A stretch of 9,138 nt of DNA. It comes from Methanobrevibacter sp. GTDB lineage: Archaea; Methanobacteriota; Methanobacteria; Methanobacteriales; Methanobacteriaceae. The DNA lies in NCBI GenBank assembly GCA_009777005.1, contig WRMT01000106.1, forward strand, positions 1 to 9,138. The letters are read 5' to 3'. A program made the translations under genes and the position numbers. Under the pieces are notes generated by a model, which was not told where the DNA came from, made no database searches, and saw only the letters and a list, made by a program, of their open reading frames with translations. Positions within the stretch are counted from its first letter, which is position 1, and each line of letters starts with the position of its first letter. Positions 7,451 through 9,138 of this stretch are shown one piece after another.

Positions 7451-7552
7451 AATAAAAACTTCATTTTAAAACTTATAAAAAAAAATAAAATCTTTATAAA
7501 AAATAAAAACCTCATTTTAAAACTTATAAAAAAAAATAAAATTTTTATAAAA
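7451..7552. repeat. 51-bp tandem duplication
   Basis: Two copies of a 51-bp unit lie head to tail at 7451-7501 and 7502-7552. They differ at only two positions (7460/7511 and 7492/7543), and the first few bases of a third copy follow at 7553. Each copy carries an A9 tract on the plus strand (7477-7485 and 7528-7536), which reads as T9 in the transcript of the upstream coiled-coil gene. The high identity points to a recent duplication. Confidence 0.9.
7477..7536 (-). terminator. duplicated oligo-T terminator of the coiled-coil gene
   Basis: Minus-strand T9 tracts occur at 7528-7536 and again at 7477-7485, about 40 and 90 bases past the TAG stop at 7577-7579. They are the two copies of the same site inside the 51-bp tandem duplication. 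Together they would form a two-stage termination zone before the small CxxC gene. The function is inferred from composition and position. Confidence 0.5.
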
Positions 7553-7576
7553 AATAAAATAATTTTATTATTTTAA

Positions 7577-9138
7577 CTAACTAATATCGTGCTTTTGTAA
7601 AAGTAAAAGCTCTTCGGTAGTAAGTTTTTTACCTTTCTTAAATTTATCAAAGATATCTTCAGCTCTTTCTTTTTCTTCACGATTTTTCTTATTGCTAGAT
7701 TGTTTTTCAGTTCTTCTTCTTCTGGATTTACCAGAACCAAGTTTCTTATTGATTTGATGAATTTCACTTAAAACCGTTTTAAACTCTTCATGTTTAGCAG
7801 ATGCAGATTTTCTAGCCGCTATAAACAATTTATGAGCTTCATCAGCATTAGTTCTAATTTCATCAGTTTTTCTGAAATAATTAAGCATGTTTTCATGTGC
7901 TTCTTGAGCCTTTTCTGAAAGATCAACTACAACAAGGTGATGTTCTTCAGAGGTTTTCTTAAGTTTTTGAGCTTCTTCTTTGAGGTGATCATCTTCATTT
8001 ATTTCACTTAGCTCTTTTCTAAGATCGTTGGCATTTTTAACAAGTTGGTTTTCTTTTTTAATATCTAAAACACGAGTTTCGATAATTTTATCAATTTTTT
8101 TAATCTCGTTCTCAAGTTTTAGCTTATCTCTTCTTCCAGAAGACCATTCGAGATTTTTAAGCTCTTCATTAACTTTATCACGTAATTTTTTATTTTCTTC
8201 AACTTCTTTGTTGATTTCATTACGATTATCCCTAAATTCAATAGCTAATTTCAAGTTTTCCTTTAAAGAATCATTGAATTCATCCCGAATTTTACGTTGT
8301 TCTTTAGCTTGATTATTAAATCCTTCTCTTTCCTCAGCTATTTTAGCTATTAAAGCTTCTTTTTCATCTTTTTGTTTTCTAACACCTTCAGGAGTATCAG
8401 CAACTTTAAATGAAGTTTTAGGAAGTTTTTTTGTCTTATTATCTGATGAACCTTTGGAACTTTCAGCAGCTTTCGCTTCATCCTTAGAAACATTAGTTTT
8501 ATCATTTGTAGATTCTGTTTTTTCTTTTTTTCCATCTGCAACAGCTTCTGATTTTGTTTCAGTAGCTTCACTTTTTTTATCAGCAGCTACCTCAGCAGTA
8601 TCACTATCCTCAGACTCAGAATCCTCAACAACAACATCCACCTCAGCAGCTACCTCAACAGTATCACTATCCTCAGACCCAAGATCCTCAACACCTTCAT
8701 CAGCTTCAGTAACATCATCTTCCTCATCAGTAGCTATATCTTCAGACTCAGAATCCTCAACAACAACATCCACCTCAGCAACAGCTACCTCAGCAGTATC
8801 ACTATCCTCAGACTCAAGATCTTCAACACCTTCATCAGCTTCAGTAACATCTTCCTCATCAGTAGCTATATCTTCAGACTCAGAATCCTCAACAACATCA
8901 CCCACCTCAGCAGCAGCACCTTCAGACTCAGAATCCTCAACAACTTCATCCACCTCAGCAACAGCTACCTCAGCAGTATCACTGTCCTCAGACTCACGAT
9001 CCTCAACATCTTCATCAGCTTCAGTAACATCATCTTCCTCATCAGTAGCTATATCTTCAGATTCAAGATCCTCAACATCTTCATCAGCTTCAGTAACATC
9101 ATCTTCCTCATCAGTAGCTAACTCATCAGGAGCCACAT
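7577..9138 (-). CDS. coiled-coil protein with acidic repeat region (COG1340-type), N-terminus missing
   Basis: The cellular role is unknown. The C-terminal half resembles the uncharacterised archaeal coiled-coil family COG1340, sometimes labelled phosphoserine phosphatase in databases without support; I see no phosphatase motif. Counting from the GTG at 9136, residues 1-185 are Asp/Glu-rich repeats of two alternating modules. Residues 186-251 are a Lys/Ser/Thr/Glu linker of low complexity. Residues 252-463 form a long charged coiled coil. Residues 464-486 are basic with RRRR at 472-475. The end, ERAEDIFDKFKKG then LTTEELLLLQ, is the family-like tail. The frame stays open to the window edge, and the preceding partial codon (xAT) could continue the same frame, so the GTG is probably internal and the true start lies outside. 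No signal peptide or membrane segment is visible. The repeat part is about 43% G+C by spot count, far above its surroundings. Confidence 0.85.
   Translation of the reverse strand, partial: VAPDELATDEEDDVTEADEDVEDLESEDIATDEEDDVTEADEDVEDRESEDSDTAEVAVAEVDEVVEDSESEGAAAEVGDVVEDSESEDIATDEEDVTEADEGVEDLESEDSDTAEVAVAEVDVVVEDSESEDIATDEEDDVTEADEGVEDLGSEDSDTVEVAAEVDVVVEDSESEDSDTAEVAADKKSEATETKSEAVADGKKEKTESTNDKTNVSKDEAKAAESSKGSSDNKTKKLPKTSFKVADTPEGVRKQKDEKEALIAKIAEEREGFNNQAKEQRKIRDEFNDSLKENLKLAIEFRDNRNEINKEVEENKKLRDKVNEELKNLEWSSGRRDKLKLENEIKKIDKIIETRVLDIKKENQLVKNANDLRKELSEINEDDHLKEEAQKLKKTSEEHHLVVVDLSEKAQEAHENMLNYFRKTDEIRTNADEAHKLFIAARKSASAKHEEFKTVLSEIHQINKKLGSGKSRRRRTEKQSSNKKNREEKERAEDIFDKFKKGKKLTTEELLLLQKHDIS
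8582..9127 (-). repeat. two-module acidic coding repeat
   Basis: Within the coiled-coil gene, module A (about 23 codons, core IATDEEDDVTEADE then VEDLES) and module B (about 22 codons, EDSDTAEVAVAEVD then VVVEDSES) alternate. In coding order they are A 9059-9127, A 8990-9058, B 8924-8989, a shortened 16-codon B 8876-8923, A 8810-8875, B 8744-8809, A 8675-8743, B 8612-8674 and a partial B 8582-8611. The first two A copies share an uninterrupted 54-base match (8998-9051 with 9067-9120) at a 69-base period. All length changes are whole codons, so the frame is kept. The array probably continues beyond the window. Confidence 0.9.

Noticed and set aside
7451..7552. Attachment site or insertion-sequence target duplication
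   Set aside because: The two 51-bp copies are directly adjacent with nothing between them, so they do not flank an inserted element.
7573..7767. Minus-strand open frame of 64 codons at the end of the coiled-coil gene
   Set aside because: It overlaps the conserved-looking C-terminal tail in another frame and has no independent support.
8028..8312. Plus-strand Ser/Leu-rich open frame that could look like a membrane protein
   Set aside because: The Ser/Leu/Phe richness is what the reverse complement of a Glu/Lys-rich coiled coil gives. It is a shadow of the coiled-coil gene.
8350..8571. Minus-strand Lys/Leu-rich open frame of 73 codons
   Set aside because: It is an alternative frame of the Lys/Ser/Thr linker and coiled-coil start; its composition is explained by the frame shift.
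8582..9138. CRISPR array as an explanation of the repeats
   Set aside because: The repeats are contiguous, differ in length by whole codons, have no unique spacers and are translated in frame as acidic modules.
7577..9138. Phosphoserine phosphatase function for the coiled-coil protein
   Set aside because: This name is attached to similar proteins in databases, but the sequence has no DxDxT/V haloacid-dehalogenase motif or other phosphatase signature.

Overview
The window looks like chromosome from a very AT-rich methanogenic archaeon of the order Methanobacteriales, most likely Methanobrevibacter or a close relative. The evidence is an archaeal-type AglB oligosaccharyltransferase, a type IA topoisomerase with the archaeal DYDIE form of the TOPRIM acidic motif, an archaeal coiled-coil protein of the COG1340 type, ribosome binding sites resembling the methanogen consensus (GTGAT, GGTG, AGAGG), and oligo-T terminators. 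Intergenic DNA falls locally to about 8-10% G+C by hand count. The species cannot be named from this sequence alone.

Layout, left to right; all genes lie on the minus strand. Positions 1-260 are the AT-rich downstream flank of aglB with oligo-T terminators. Positions 261-3008 encode AglB, the membrane enzyme that transfers a lipid-linked glycan to asparagine on exported proteins. Positions 3009-3594 form a long spacer with the aglB promoter region and two small hairpins. Positions 3595-5751 encode DNA topoisomerase I with three C-terminal zinc fingers. Positions 5752-7108 are a 1.36 kb spacer with no convincing gene, holding a pair of near-identical hairpins and degenerate repeats. Positions 7109-7300 encode a small orphan protein with two CxxC motifs. 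Positions 7301-7576 hold a 51-bp tandem duplication downstream of the last gene. Positions 7577-9138 encode the C-terminal part of a coiled-coil protein whose visible N-terminal third is a hierarchical acidic repeat. That gene runs off the right edge of the window.

Each gene appears to be its own transcription unit, because long spacers and oligo-T tracts separate them. AglB and TopA are housekeeping functions with no obvious shared pathway. I see no mobile element, CRISPR array, tRNA, rRNA or defence cassette. The least ordinary object is the repeat-bearing coiled-coil protein: an acidic, two-module repeat tract of locally high G+C joined through a Lys/Ser/Thr-rich linker to a charged coiled coil with a basic patch and a conserved-looking C-terminal tail. 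Its function is unknown and I do not assign one.
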